Part shown: positions 24,064-31,362 of the stretch, piece by piece
How the letters are laid out: each line of letters opens with the position of its first letter
How positions within the stretch are numbered: the first letter of the stretch is position 1
Assembly: GCA_036525535.1 (NCBI GenBank)
Contig: DATDAH010000234.1
Span: 1 to 45,158 of the forward strand
Source of the DNA: DATDAH01 sp036525535
GTDB lineage: Bacteria; Actinomycetota; Acidimicrobiia; Acidimicrobiales; DATDAH01
Direction: 5' to 3'
Length of the DNA: 45,158 bases
Made by a program: the position numbers and the translations under genes
The notes under the pieces: generated by a model
The model's input: only the letters and a program-made list of their open reading frames with translations
Told to the model about the DNA's origin: nothing
Database searches by the model: none

Positions 24064-24531
24064 ATGGCTGATCCCACACGACTCGAGGCGGGGGCCAAAG
24101 CGCCGGCGATCGCCCTGCTGGACCAGAACGGCGAGAAGGTGAAGCTGGCGGACTTCAAGGGCCGGCCCGTCCTCGTCTACTTCTACCCCCGGGCCGACAC
24201 GCCGGGCTGCACGACCCAGTCCTGTGGCCTGCGGGACGTGAAGGACGACGTCGGCGAAGCCGTCATCCTCGGCATCAGCCCCGATCTTCCACCCAAGCTG
24301 GCCAAGTTCGACGAGAAGTACGGGCTCGGGTTCACCTTGCTCTCCGACCCCGAGCACGCCGTGGCCGACGCCTACGGCGTCTGGGGCGAGAAGAAGAACT
24401 ACGGGAAGACCTACATGGGGATCATCCGGTCGTCGTTCCTCATCGGCGCCGACGGCAAGATCCAGGAGGCCTGGTACAAGATCAGCCCGAAGGACACGCC
24501 GACGAAGTTCCTGGCCGCGCTGGGCTCGTGA
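24064..24531 (+). CDS. bcp: Thiol peroxidase of the Bcp/PrxQ type
   Basis: A 155-residue peroxiredoxin that reduces peroxides. The peroxidatic cysteine is C49 and the resolving cysteine C54, in DTPGCTTQSCGLRD, the 1-Cys-x4-Cys spacing of PrxQ. YPRADTPG and the C-terminal SSFLIGADGKI are family marks. Start ATG 24064. Its last 26 bases belong to a 29-bp sequence that is repeated 68 bases downstream at the fabZ start. Confidence 0.95.
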   Translation: MADPTRLEAGAKAPAIALLDQNGEKVKLADFKGRPVLVYFYPRADTPGCTTQSCGLRDVKDDVGEAVILGISPDLPPKLAKFDEKYGLGFTLLSDPEHAVADAYGVWGEKKNYGKTYMGIIRSSFLIGADGKIQEAWYKISPKDTPTKFLAALGS

Positions 24532-24602
24532 GCCGTCCTGCGTCGATGGGGCCGACCGATCACGACGCGCCCGAGTTCCTGGCCGCGCTGGGCTCGTGAG
24601 CC
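24506..24602. repeat. 29-bp direct repeat joining the bcp end and the fabZ start
   Basis: The same 29 bases occur at 24506-24534 and 24574-24602. The first copy encodes the last residues of Bcp (FLAALGS and stop); the second ends a 23-codon mini-frame (GTG 24528 to TGA 24599) with the same FLAALGS, and supplies the GTG start of fabZ. It looks like a recent local duplication. Confidence 0.85.
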
Positions 24603-25066
24603 CGCCGCTGTGGTCGCCGGGCGAGCCGATGCCGCGACCCGAGGCGATCATCCCGCATCGACCCCCGTTTCTCCTGGTCGACGAGATCACCGAGATCGTC
24701 CCCGACGAGCGGGCCACCGGCCTTTGGCACCCGACCGGCGACGAGGCGTTCTTCGCCGGGCACTTCCCCGACTATCCCGTCGTGCCTGGCGTCCTGCTCA
24801 TCGAGGCCTTGGCCCAGGTGGGGGCGGTGGCGGCGATGGCCGGTGAGACCGACGCCGACGCCATTCCGTTCTTCGGTGGGATCGACAAGGCTCGGTTCCG
24901 CCGGCAGGTCCGCCCCGGCGAGCAGATCGACCTCGAGGTCGAGCTCACCCAGCGGTCCAAGCGGGCAGGGAAGGGGCAGGGCTGGGCCACCGTGAACGGG
25001 GAGCTGGCCTGTGAGACCGGCCTCTTCTTCCTCGCCGTTCGACGGTCGGAGCTGCCCGAGGGCTAG
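24596..25066 (+). CDS. fabZ: 3-hydroxyacyl-ACP dehydratase, FabZ type
   Basis: FabZ dehydrates 3-hydroxyacyl-ACP in type II fatty-acid synthesis. The 156-residue hotdog protein has IPHRPPFLLVDEI and the active-site stretch AGHFPDYPVVPGVLLIEALAQ with the catalytic His and Glu. GTG 24596 lies in the second copy of the 29-bp repeat; ATG 24629 (MPRPEAIIPHRPPF) is a serious alternative and would leave a normal FabZ N-terminus. Its TAG stop overlaps the fabF TAG in CTAG, so it faces the fab operon tail to tail. Confidence 0.92.
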   Translation: MSPPLWSPGEPMPRPEAIIPHRPPFLLVDEITEIVPDERATGLWHPTGDEAFFAGHFPDYPVVPGVLLIEALAQVGAVAAMAGETDADAIPFFGGIDKARFRRQVRPGEQIDLEVELTQRSKRAGKGQGWATVNGELACETGLFFLAVRRSELPEG

Positions 25067-26247
25067 CCGGCCGGCGGGGCGTCGAAGACGATGCAGCCGT
25101 TGTGGCCGCCGAAGCCGAACGAGTTCGACAGGGTGGGGCCCGGCTCCCACTCCCGTCCCTCGCCGGTGACGACATCGATGGGCGCGAGGTCGTCCTCGGC
25201 CTGGACGTAGTTGGCGGTGGGCGGGATCAGTCGGTGCTGCATCGAGAGCACGACGGCGGCGGCCTCCAACGCACCAGCGGCGCCGAGGCTGTGGCCGGTG
25301 ATCCCCTTGATCGAGGTCACCGGCGGCCCCTGGGCCCCGAAGACCTTGACGATGGCCTCCGCCTCCGCGGCGTCGTTGAGGGGCGTGGAGGTGCCGTGGG
25401 CGTTGATCTGACGCACCGAATCCGGGCTGCGGCGGGCGTCCGCCAACGCCAGCTCCATGCAGGTGACCGCGCCCGACCCGCCGGGCGAGGGCGCGGTGAT
25501 GTGGTGGGCATCCGCCGTGCTGCCCGACCCCAGGACCTCGGCCAGCGGTGTGGCGCCGCGGGCGCGGGCGTGCTCCAGCTCCTCCAGCACGAGGACACCG
25601 GCCCCTTCGGCCATGACGAAGCCGTCGCGGTCGCGGTCGAAGGGTCGGGACACCCCCGAGCTACTGAGGGCGGTCATGTTCTCGAAGCCGGCCACTCCGG
25701 TCTGGGTGATGGCGCTCTCGGTGCCGCCGGTGACGACGGCGTTGCAGCGACCGGTCGCGATGAGCCGGGCGGCGTTGCCGATGGAGTGGGTCCCCGCCGC
25801 GCAGGCCGTCACCGTGGTCTCACAGGGGCCCCGGAAGCCGTGGCGCATGGAGATGCCGGCGGCGGCGGCGTTGGGCATGAGCATGGGGATGAGGAACGGT
25901 GAGACCCGTTCGGGGCCCCGGACCCGGTTGACCTCGACTTGGTCCTCCAGTGTGTGGAGGCCGCCGATGCCCGTGCCGACCAGCACGCCGATCCGGTCGG
26001 GGTCCCCGCCCGGGTCGCCCGACTGCTCGAGGGCCAAACCGGCGGCCCCTGCGGCCAGCTGCGCGAACCGGTCAGCCCGCCGGGCATCCTTGGGCCCGTC
26101 GAACCAGGGTCCCGGGTCCCAGTCCTGGATCTCCCGGGTCTTGCCCACCTGGGCCGGGCCGAGCAGGGCGGCCCAGAAGGCCTCGGCCCCGATGCCGACC
26201 GCCGACACGACCCCGACGCCGGTCACGACGACCCGTGGTCCGTCCAT
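25063..26247 (-). CDS. fabF: 3-oxoacyl-ACP synthase II
   Basis: FabF elongates acyl-ACP with malonyl-ACP. It has 394 residues and the Cys-His-His triad: TACAAGTHS, NAHGTSTPLND and GHSLGAAGA. The N-terminus VVVTGVGVVSAVG and the C-terminal NSFGFGGHNG are typical. It is the last gene of the minus-strand operon fabD-fabH-fabG-acpP-fabF and starts two bases after the acpP stop. Confidence 0.96.
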   Translation of the reverse strand: MDGPRVVVTGVGVVSAVGIGAEAFWAALLGPAQVGKTREIQDWDPGPWFDGPKDARRADRFAQLAAGAAGLALEQSGDPGGDPDRIGVLVGTGIGGLHTLEDQVEVNRVRGPERVSPFLIPMLMPNAAAAGISMRHGFRGPCETTVTACAAGTHSIGNAARLIATGRCNAVVTGGTESAITQTGVAGFENMTALSSSGVSRPFDRDRDGFVMAEGAGVLVLEELEHARARGATPLAEVLGSGSTADAHHITAPSPGGSGAVTCMELALADARRSPDSVRQINAHGTSTPLNDAAEAEAIVKVFGAQGPPVTSIKGITGHSLGAAGALEAAAVVLSMQHRLIPPTANYVQAEDDLAPIDVVTGEGREWEPGPTLSNSFGFGGHNGCIVFDAPPAG

Positions 26248-26249
26248 CG

Positions 26250-26486
26250 TCAGAGCTTGGAGCGGACGAGGTCGACGGCCTGGGAGACGGTTGTGACGCC
26301 CTCCAGCTCCTCTTCCTCGATGCTGACGTCGAACTCGTCTTCGAGGGCCATGACCAGCTCGACGAGATCCAGGCTGTCGGCGTCGAGATCGTCGGCGAAG
26401 TTGGCCTCGAGGGTCACCTTGTCCGCGTCGACAGCGAGCACGGTGACGGCATGGCCCTTGAAGCGCTCGAACAGATCATCACTCAC
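26250..26486 (-). CDS. acpP: Acyl carrier protein
   Basis: A 78-residue acidic ACP. The phosphopantetheine serine is in DDLDADSLDLVELVMALE (about residue 38). The start is GTG at 26486; on the minus strand AGGAGA lies nine bases upstream, so this highly expressed gene has its own ribosome binding site. It sits between fabG and fabF, 41 bases after fabG. Confidence 0.96.
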   Translation of the reverse strand: MSDDLFERFKGHAVTVLAVDADKVTLEANFADDLDADSLDLVELVMALEDEFDVSIEEEELEGVTTVSQAVDLVRSKL

Positions 26487-26527
26487 GGGGGGTCTTCTCC
26501 TGTCTCGGTGAACTCGATGAACTGGGC

Positions 26528-27250
26528 CTAGCTTCCCACGCCCATGCCCAGGCCGCCGTCGACGGGCAGGTTGACGCCGGTCAGGTAGGCGGCGGCGTCG
26601 GACGCGAGGTAGCCCACGGCGGCGGCGACCTCTTCGGGCTGGCCGACCCGGCCGAGGGGCACCATCGACGTGAGCAGGGCCCGCTGATCGTCGTCGAGGG
26701 CCCGCAACATGTCGGTGTCGACGGGCCCGGGGCTGACCACGTTGACGGTGATCGACCGCGGTGCCAGCTCACGGGCCAGGGAACGGGCGAACCCGACCAG
26801 GCCGGCCTTGCTGGCGGCGTAGTTGGCCTGGCCGGCGGAGCCGATCTGGCCCACGACCGAGCCCACGAGGATGATCCGCCCCCAGCGGGCCCGCAGCATG
26901 CGCTTGGCCGCCCGCTTGCTCACCCGGAACGCACCGGTGAGGTTGGCGTCGATAACCCGGCTGAAGTCCTCCTCCTTCATCATGAGCAGGAGGGTGTCGG
27001 CGTTGATGCCGGCGGCGTGGACGAGGACCTCCACCGGGCCGAGCGCCTCCTCGACGGCGGCGAAGGCGGCCTCGACCGTCGCGGGGTCGGTGACGTCGCA
27101 GGGCACGGCGAGCAGCCCCGGGGCGTCGGGGGCCTCGCCCCGATGGGTGATCGCGACGCGGTAGCCCGCTTCGGCCAGGGCCGTGGCACAGGCCAGCCCG
27201 ATTCCCCGGTTCCCGCCCGTCACGAGGGCGACGCGACCGGCGTCGGTCAC
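26528..27250 (-). CDS. fabG: 3-oxoacyl-ACP reductase
   Basis: An NADPH-dependent short-chain dehydrogenase, 240 residues. The cofactor loop is VTGGNRGIGLA; the catalytic Ser-Tyr-Lys are in ILVGSVVGQIGSAGQ and NYAASKAG; the C-terminal PVDGGLGMG is typical of FabG. GTG 27250 is chosen because it overlaps the fabH stop by four bases; a TTG at 27259 in the same frame is possible. The loop NRGIG and the gene position favour FabG over a general dehydrogenase. Confidence 0.94.
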   Translation of the reverse strand: MTDAGRVALVTGGNRGIGLACATALAEAGYRVAITHRGEAPDAPGLLAVPCDVTDPATVEAAFAAVEEALGPVEVLVHAAGINADTLLLMMKEEDFSRVIDANLTGAFRVSKRAAKRMLRARWGRIILVGSVVGQIGSAGQANYAASKAGLVGFARSLARELAPRSITVNVVSPGPVDTDMLRALDDDQRALLTSMVPLGRVGQPEEVAAAVGYLASDAAAYLTGVNLPVDGGLGMGVGS

Positions 27251-28167
27251 CGGCCCCAACGCAGGAGTGCGCTGGCTCCGGTCATCCCCGCGCCGAAGCC
27301 CACGAGGAGCACCAGAGCGCCGTCGGCCACACGACCCTGGTCGGCAGCCTCGGCGAGCGCGTACGGGATCGAGGCCGCGGACGTGTTTCCGGTGTGCTCG
27401 AGCACCGACACGACCTTCTCGTCGGGCACGCCGAGGCGACGGCAGGCCGCGTCGATGATCCGCTGGTTGGCCTGATGGGGCACGAGCAGATCGAGGTCAG
27501 CGGCCTCCAAGCCCGCCCGTTGGAGCGTCGCCTGCGCGGAGCTGACGATGACCCGGACCGCCCGCCGGTAGATCTCGGGCCCGTCCATCTTCATGGTGGC
27601 GCCGACATCGGCATACAGCAGGTTCCGGCCGCTGCCGTCCGAACTGAGGTCCCAGGCCAGGATCCGGTCCTCGTCCACGGCCTCCAGCACGACGGCACCG
27701 CCACCGTCACCGAAAAGGATCGCCGTGCCCCGGTCGTCCCAGTCGGTGATGCGACTCAGGGTGTCGGCCCCGACCACGAGCACGCAACGGTGCCCGATCG
27801 CCAGCAGGCCGTGGGCCACCACGAGGCCGTAGACGAAGCCCGAGCAGGCGGCATTGAGGTCGAAGGCCCCGCAGTCCAGGCCGAGGATCTCTTGCACGGT
27901 CGAGGCAGTGGCCGGCACGGTCTGGTCCGGTGTGGTGGTGGCGACGACGAGGGCGTCGACATCCTCCGGGCGCCGCCCGGAGCGGTCCAAGGCCCCCTGG
28001 GCGGCTTCGACCGCGAGGTCGGAGGTGACGCCCCCGACCCTGCGCTCGCGGATGCCCGTGCGCTCGACGATCCATTCGTCGTTGGTGTCGAGCCAGCCTT
28101 CGAGGTCGACGTTGGTGATGACCTTCTCCGGGAGCGAGGCGCCCCAGCCGGTGATCGCCGAACCCAT
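27247..28167 (-). CDS. fabH: 3-oxoacyl-ACP synthase III
   Basis: FabH starts fatty-acid chains from acyl-CoA and malonyl-ACP. The 306-residue protein has the Cys-His-Asn triad: FDLNAACSGFVYGL, LVPHQANQRIID and EHTGNTSAAS. ATG 28167 is chosen, two bases after the fabD stop; TTG 28173, overlapping that stop as TTGA, is also possible. It ends in a four-base overlap with fabG. Confidence 0.95.
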   Translation of the reverse strand: MGSAITGWGASLPEKVITNVDLEGWLDTNDEWIVERTGIRERRVGGVTSDLAVEAAQGALDRSGRRPEDVDALVVATTTPDQTVPATASTVQEILGLDCGAFDLNAACSGFVYGLVVAHGLLAIGHRCVLVVGADTLSRITDWDDRGTAILFGDGGGAVVLEAVDEDRILAWDLSSDGSGRNLLYADVGATMKMDGPEIYRRAVRVIVSSAQATLQRAGLEAADLDLLVPHQANQRIIDAACRRLGVPDEKVVSVLEHTGNTSAASIPYALAEAADQGRVADGALVLLVGFGAGMTGASALLRWGR

Positions 28168-28169
28168 GG

Positions 28170-29345
28170 TCAAGCGCTCCGGAGCCAGGCCACGGGCTCG
28201 CTGGGCGCGAGGCGCTCACCGTCCACGGCCAACACGTCGACCAGCTCGCCGGCGAAGGCGGACCGGACCTCGAGGTCACCGACGTGGCCCACCACGGTGC
28301 CCGCCTCGACCGGTGTGCCCGCCCCGACCCCGGGCTCACTCCGGAACACGCCCGCCCCCGGGCTGACCACCAGGCGTTCGGTCACGAAGAGGTGCTCGCC
28401 GGCTTCGTGGGCCACGTCGGCGGAGCGGGGCTCGGAGATCGTGTTCAAGAGCTTGTCCAGGTCGTCAGGGACGCTGACGCTGAGCGTGGTCACGCCCTCG
28501 AGGGTGCGCTTGGCCATGCCGGTCAGCGCCGCGCCCGGACCGAGCTCGACGAACAGGCTGACGCCCTCGTCATGCAGCGCATGGAGGATGTGGCGCCAGC
28601 GCACGGGGCTGCAGAGCTGGGCGGCGAGCAGGTTCTCCCAGTCGGCGGCGGAGGTGTGGGCGTGGGCGTCGACGTTGGCCAGCACGGGCAGCTCGGCGTC
28701 GCGGAGGTCGGCCTTGGCCAGGGCCTTGCGCAGGCGGTCCCGGGCCGACGCCATGAAGGGCGTGTGGAACGCCCCGCTGACCTCGAGGGGGATGACCCGG
28801 CGGGCGCCGAGCTCCTTGGCGTGGGCGCCGGCGGCCTCGATGGCCTCGGGGGCGCCGGCGATGACGACCTGGCCGGGGGCGTTGTGGTTGGCCAGCCAGA
28901 CGTCGCCGTCGGTTCGGGCGCAGGCCACGGCCACGTCGTCGTCGTCGAGGGCGACCACGGCGGCCATGGTCCCCGCCCGCTCGGCCGCGGCCACCTGCAT
29001 GGCCTCGCCCCGCTCGGTGACCAGGCGGATGCCGTCGGCGAAGGAGAGGACGCCAGCGGCCGTGAGGGCCGTGTACTCACCCAGGCTGGGCCCGGCGACC
29101 CGGGCCGGGTCGACACCGAGGCGCTCGACGGCGTCGAGGACGACCAGGCTGGTGACGTAGGTGGCGAGCTGGGCGTTGCGGGTCTCGCGGAGATCGTCGG
29201 CGTCGGCCTCGAGCAGGAGATGGGCCACGTCCCGGCCGGCGACGCTGGTGGCTTCCTCGACCAGCTCCCAGGAGGGATGGTCCTTCCAGGGCTCACCCAT
29301 GCCGGGCTTCTGAGAGCCCTGCCCCGGGAACGTGAACGCGATCAT
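28170..29345 (-). CDS. fabD: Malonyl-CoA:ACP transacylase with C-terminal lipoyl-like domain
   Basis: FabD loads malonyl onto ACP. Of 391 residues, about 1-310 are the transacylase: FTFPGQGSQKPGM, the nucleophile Ser87 in GPSLGE (a GHSLGE variant with Pro for His), Arg112, and the catalytic His194 in GAFHTPFM. Residues about 325-391 add a domain not found in usual FabD (about 310 residues). It reads like a biotinyl/lipoyl hammerhead (AGTPVEAGTVVGHVGDLEVR, then AFAGELVDVLAVDGERL), but no lysine stands at the modification site. It leads the fab operon. Confidence 0.92.
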   Translation of the reverse strand: MIAFTFPGQGSQKPGMGEPWKDHPSWELVEEATSVAGRDVAHLLLEADADDLRETRNAQLATYVTSLVVLDAVERLGVDPARVAGPSLGEYTALTAAGVLSFADGIRLVTERGEAMQVAAAERAGTMAAVVALDDDDVAVACARTDGDVWLANHNAPGQVVIAGAPEAIEAAGAHAKELGARRVIPLEVSGAFHTPFMASARDRLRKALAKADLRDAELPVLANVDAHAHTSAADWENLLAAQLCSPVRWRHILHALHDEGVSLFVELGPGAALTGMAKRTLEGVTTLSVSVPDDLDKLLNTISEPRSADVAHEAGEHLFVTERLVVSPGAGVFRSEPGVGAGTPVEAGTVVGHVGDLEVRSAFAGELVDVLAVDGERLAPSEPVAWLRSA

Positions 29346-29412
29346 GCTGGCCTACCGGGTGCCGCCACGGTGGTCAGACCGGCGGAGAGCGAGGATGGTT
29401 TCACCGGGCCCG

Positions 29413-29520
29413 TCACGGCGTCGGGCCCGGATCGAACTGGGCCTCGAGCGACCGGATCCGCTGCTCGCGGACGGCGGCGATCAGGGCCACCACAGCGACG
29501 ACCCCGACCAGCCACTTCAT
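29413..29520 (-). CDS. Tiny single-helix membrane peptide
   Basis: A 35-residue frame: MKWLVGVVAVVALIAAV, one hydrophobic helix, then a charged tail (REQRIRSLEAQFDPGPTP). The ATG at 29520 follows a G-rich stretch. It lies between tRNA-Leu and fabD in the same direction. Size and lack of family make it uncertain, but the hydrophobic-then-charged pattern is that of a real small membrane protein. Confidence 0.4.
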   Translation of the reverse strand: MKWLVGVVAVVALIAAVREQRIRSLEAQFDPGPTP

Positions 29521-29535
29521 CCCCGCCCACCGTAG

Positions 29536-29621
29536 CTACCACTTCGGCCCGATGAAGCGGTCGAGGTGCTCCAGGTCCGGCCGCCATGACCCCGCGATGT
29601 TCTGGCCGTTGGCCGTCGTTG
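29536..29621 (-). pseudogene. Start-less coding-like fragment after tRNA-Leu
   Basis: The frame that ends at TAG 29538-29536 has almost only G or C in third positions and reads protein-like (SWRPDLEHLDRFIGPKW at the end). It has no start codon and runs back into the tRNA gene. It may be the tail of a gene lost when this locus was rearranged, or chance. Confidence 0.22.
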
Positions 29622-29706
29622 TGCGGCGGACGGGATTCGAACCCGCATGTCCTTGCGGACAATGCCTTTTGAGGGCATCGCGTCAGCCGTGTTGCGCCAC
29701 CGCCGC
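29622..29706 (-). tRNA. tRNA-Leu, anticodon CAA
   Basis: Read on the minus strand, 85 bases fold as a class II tRNA. The acceptor stem is GCGGCGG paired with CCGCCGC plus discriminator A. The anticodon stem ATGCC/GGCAT holds the loop CTCAAAA with anticodon CAA. A long variable arm has GTCC paired with GGAC over a GCAA loop. The T arm holds GGTTCGAATCC. The CCA end is not encoded. It reads codon TTG. No integrase or repeat of its 3' end was noticed nearby. Confidence 0.95.
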
Positions 29707-29764
29707 GCCAGCAGCGTAACGAGGTTCGTCTGAGCCATCCCTCCTCAAACGACGAAGGGGCCCC

Positions 29765-29914
29765 CTGGCTGTCGGCATCGGCGACGAGTCACCGACGGCG
29801 GGCATCGCCCCGCTGTGGATCCCCTTCGGCGGCTGCCTGGCCGTGGTCCTCGTCGTGATGGCCGAGGCTGTCAGAAGTCGGTCCCGGGACCGTGGCCCGC
29901 TTGTTCGTCGATGA
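29765..29914 (+). pseudogene. Start-less membrane-helix coding fragment
   Basis: The plus frame that ends at TGA 29912-29914 reads IAPLWIPFGGCLAVVLVVMA, a good membrane helix, with G or C in most third positions. Only CTG (29765) could start the whole frame; GTG lies inside the helix. AAGGGG just before the CTG might act as a binding site. It may be a remnant or a gene with an unusual start. Confidence 0.22.
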
Positions 29915-30347
29915 AGGTCGCCACCGTGTCCACGTCCACGCCGGAGCAGGTCTGCTTGGTGATCCAGGCGGTCAGCACGACGGGCTCGGCCTGGTCGGGG
30001 TTGGGAGCCACCACCACGATGTCGGACGCCAGGTCCTCCAATCGGGTCACGTCCGCGGCCGCGAGGTCCCGGTACTGGACGAGGACCTGACCACCCTCGA
30101 GGGCGGTCACCTGCAGCGGGCGCTCGATCGGGTCGTCCTGGACCCCGGTGGGCGGCGGCAGCGAGTAGTGGGCGCCGGACGTGGGCGGGTCGGTCGTGTA
30201 CCTCGGCTGGTCCTGGTCGGGGAGGACGTGCAGACCCGAGTTCGGGTCGAGTGCCTCCCTGGTCACCGGACCACAGTCGGCTTGGTCCGTGCCGCCGCAT
30301 GCGCACAGGGGCGCTAGCAGGACCAGGACCAGGAACAGGCGCCACAC
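29871..30347 (-). CDS. DUF3105-family lipoprotein
   Basis: A 158-residue protein with a hydrophobic N-terminus (LFLVLVLLAPLCAC) ending in a lipobox-like LCAC, so it is probably a lipid-anchored extracytoplasmic protein. The core YTTDPPTSGAHYSLPPPTG (about 50-68) matches the PPTSGPH motif of DUF3105. A conserved ITKQTCSGVDVD with one cysteine lies near the end. The function is unknown. GTG 30347; divergent from the coiled-coil gene at 30407 with 59 bases between. Confidence 0.75.
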   Translation of the reverse strand: MWRLFLVLVLLAPLCACGGTDQADCGPVTREALDPNSGLHVLPDQDQPRYTTDPPTSGAHYSLPPPTGVQDDPIERPLQVTALEGGQVLVQYRDLAAADVTRLEDLASDIVVVAPNPDQAEPVVLTAWITKQTCSGVDVDTVATFIDEQAGHGPGTDF

Positions 30348-30394
30348 GCCGCCATGATGCCCGGGGCGTCCCCTCCGCCGGCCAGTCGGCCTCG

Positions 30395-30400
30395 TAGGAT
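30395..30400 (+). promoter_or_regulatory. Putative leaderless -10 of the coiled-coil gene
   Basis: TAGGAT, six bases before GTG 30407. Same hexamer and spacing as before hisI. Confidence 0.5.
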
Positions 30401-30406
30401 CGGGCC

Positions 30407-30694
30407 GTGCGCCGGTCGACCGTGGAGCGACGGCTCCGGGACAACTCCCGCCGCCTGCAGCTGCTCCGCGAGGAGCTGGGCATCACCGCCGAGCAGATGA
30501 CCCAGCTCGGCGAGGAGGCTGAGGACGCTCGCATCCGAGCCATGGTCTCGGAGACCGCACTGGCCCAGCGCGAGCACAGCGACGCCGAGCGCCACGCGGC
30601 CGCCCTGTCCCGGCACCGGGCTGAGGTAGAGGCCGAGATCGAGCGCCTGGAGCAGGACCAGGACCGTCTGCTGGACCAGCTCGGCGGTGGCTGA
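30407..30694 (+). CDS. Small coiled-coil protein, function unknown
   Basis: A 95-residue, strongly charged protein. Nearly the whole chain is predicted helix with heptads (RLRDNSRRLQLLREELGI, then AEVEAEIERLEQDQDRLLDQ), so a coiled-coil dimer is likely. No domain is recognised. The GTG at 30407 is supported by a leaderless -10. It precedes pdtaR by 81 bases. Confidence 0.72.
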   Translation: MRRSTVERRLRDNSRRLQLLREELGITAEQMTQLGEEAEDARIRAMVSETALAQREHSDAERHAAALSRHRAEVEAEIERLEQDQDRLLDQLGGG

Positions 30695-30727
30695 GTCACC
30701 AGTCGCGGCCCGACCGGGATCGGCAAG

Positions 30728-30733
30728 TACAGT
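30728..30733 (+). promoter_or_regulatory. Putative -10 of pdtaR-polA with a true leader
   Basis: TACAGT, 42 bases before the pdtaR GTG. With a start near 30740 the RNA would have a leader of about 36 bases holding the binding site AGGAG (30761-30765). Confidence 0.35.
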
Positions 30734-30775
30734 CGCCGGTTCGCGAGCAAGAGCCATCTGAGGAGCCCCGAACCC

Positions 30776-31360
30776 GTGTCGACGCGTGTCGTCATCGCCG
30801 AGGACGAAGCCATCATCCGCTTGGACCTCAAGGAGACCCTGGAGGAAGAGGGCTACGAGGTCGTGGGCGAGACCGGCCGGGGCGACGAGGCCGTCGACCT
30901 GGTCAAGGAGCTCGAGCCCGACATCGCCATCCTGGACATCAAGATGCCGGGGCTGGACGGCCTGTCCGCCGCCCGGGAGATCGCCGGCGAGCGCCGGGCG
31001 GCCGTACTGATCCTCACCGCGTTCAGCCAGCGGGACCTGATCGAGAAGGCCCGCGACGCCGGCGCCCTGGCCTACTTGGTCAAGCCGTTCCAGCGCAGCG
31101 AGCTGGTGCCCGCCCTCGAGGTGGCCCTGGGCCGCTTCCACGAGATGCGGGCGCTCCACGAGCAGGCCGAGTCCCTCGAAGAGCAACTGGAGACCCGCAA
31201 GGTGGTGGACCGGGCCAAGGGCCAGCTCATGGACCGCCAGAAGATGAATGAGTCCGACGCCTTCGCCTTCATCCAGAAGACGGCCATGCACCGTCGCCAC
31301 ACCATGAAGCGCGTGGCCCAGGACATCATCGACGGGGAACTGACACCGGAAGCGAGCTGA
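30776..31360 (+). CDS. pdtaR: ANTAR-domain response regulator PdtaR
   Basis: A two-component regulator that acts on RNA: phosphorylation lets the ANTAR domain bind paired hairpins and prevent termination. Of 194 residues, the receiver (about 3-120) has the acidic pair in IAEDEA, the phospho-acceptor Asp54 in AILDIKMPG, a Thr in LILTAFS and a Lys in LVKPF. The ANTAR domain (about 131-190) has DRAKGQLMDRQKMNESDAF. GTG 30776 with AGGAG ten bases upstream. Its sensor kinase PdtaS is not here. It is next to polA, as in mycobacteria. Confidence 0.92.
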   Translation: MSTRVVIAEDEAIIRLDLKETLEEEGYEVVGETGRGDEAVDLVKELEPDIAILDIKMPGLDGLSAAREIAGERRAAVLILTAFSQRDLIEKARDAGALAYLVKPFQRSELVPALEVALGRFHEMRALHEQAESLEEQLETRKVVDRAKGQLMDRQKMNESDAFAFIQKTAMHRRHTMKRVAQDIIDGELTPEAS

Positions 31361-31362
31361 GC

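Noticed and set aside
28171..28173. TTG start for fabH six bases before the ATG
   Set aside because: The ATG at 28167 gives the usual FabH N-terminus; the TTG remains possible because it overlaps the fabD stop.
29622..29706. tRNA-Leu as the attachment site of a mobile element
   Set aside because: No integrase gene and no repeat of the tRNA 3' end were noticed in the window.
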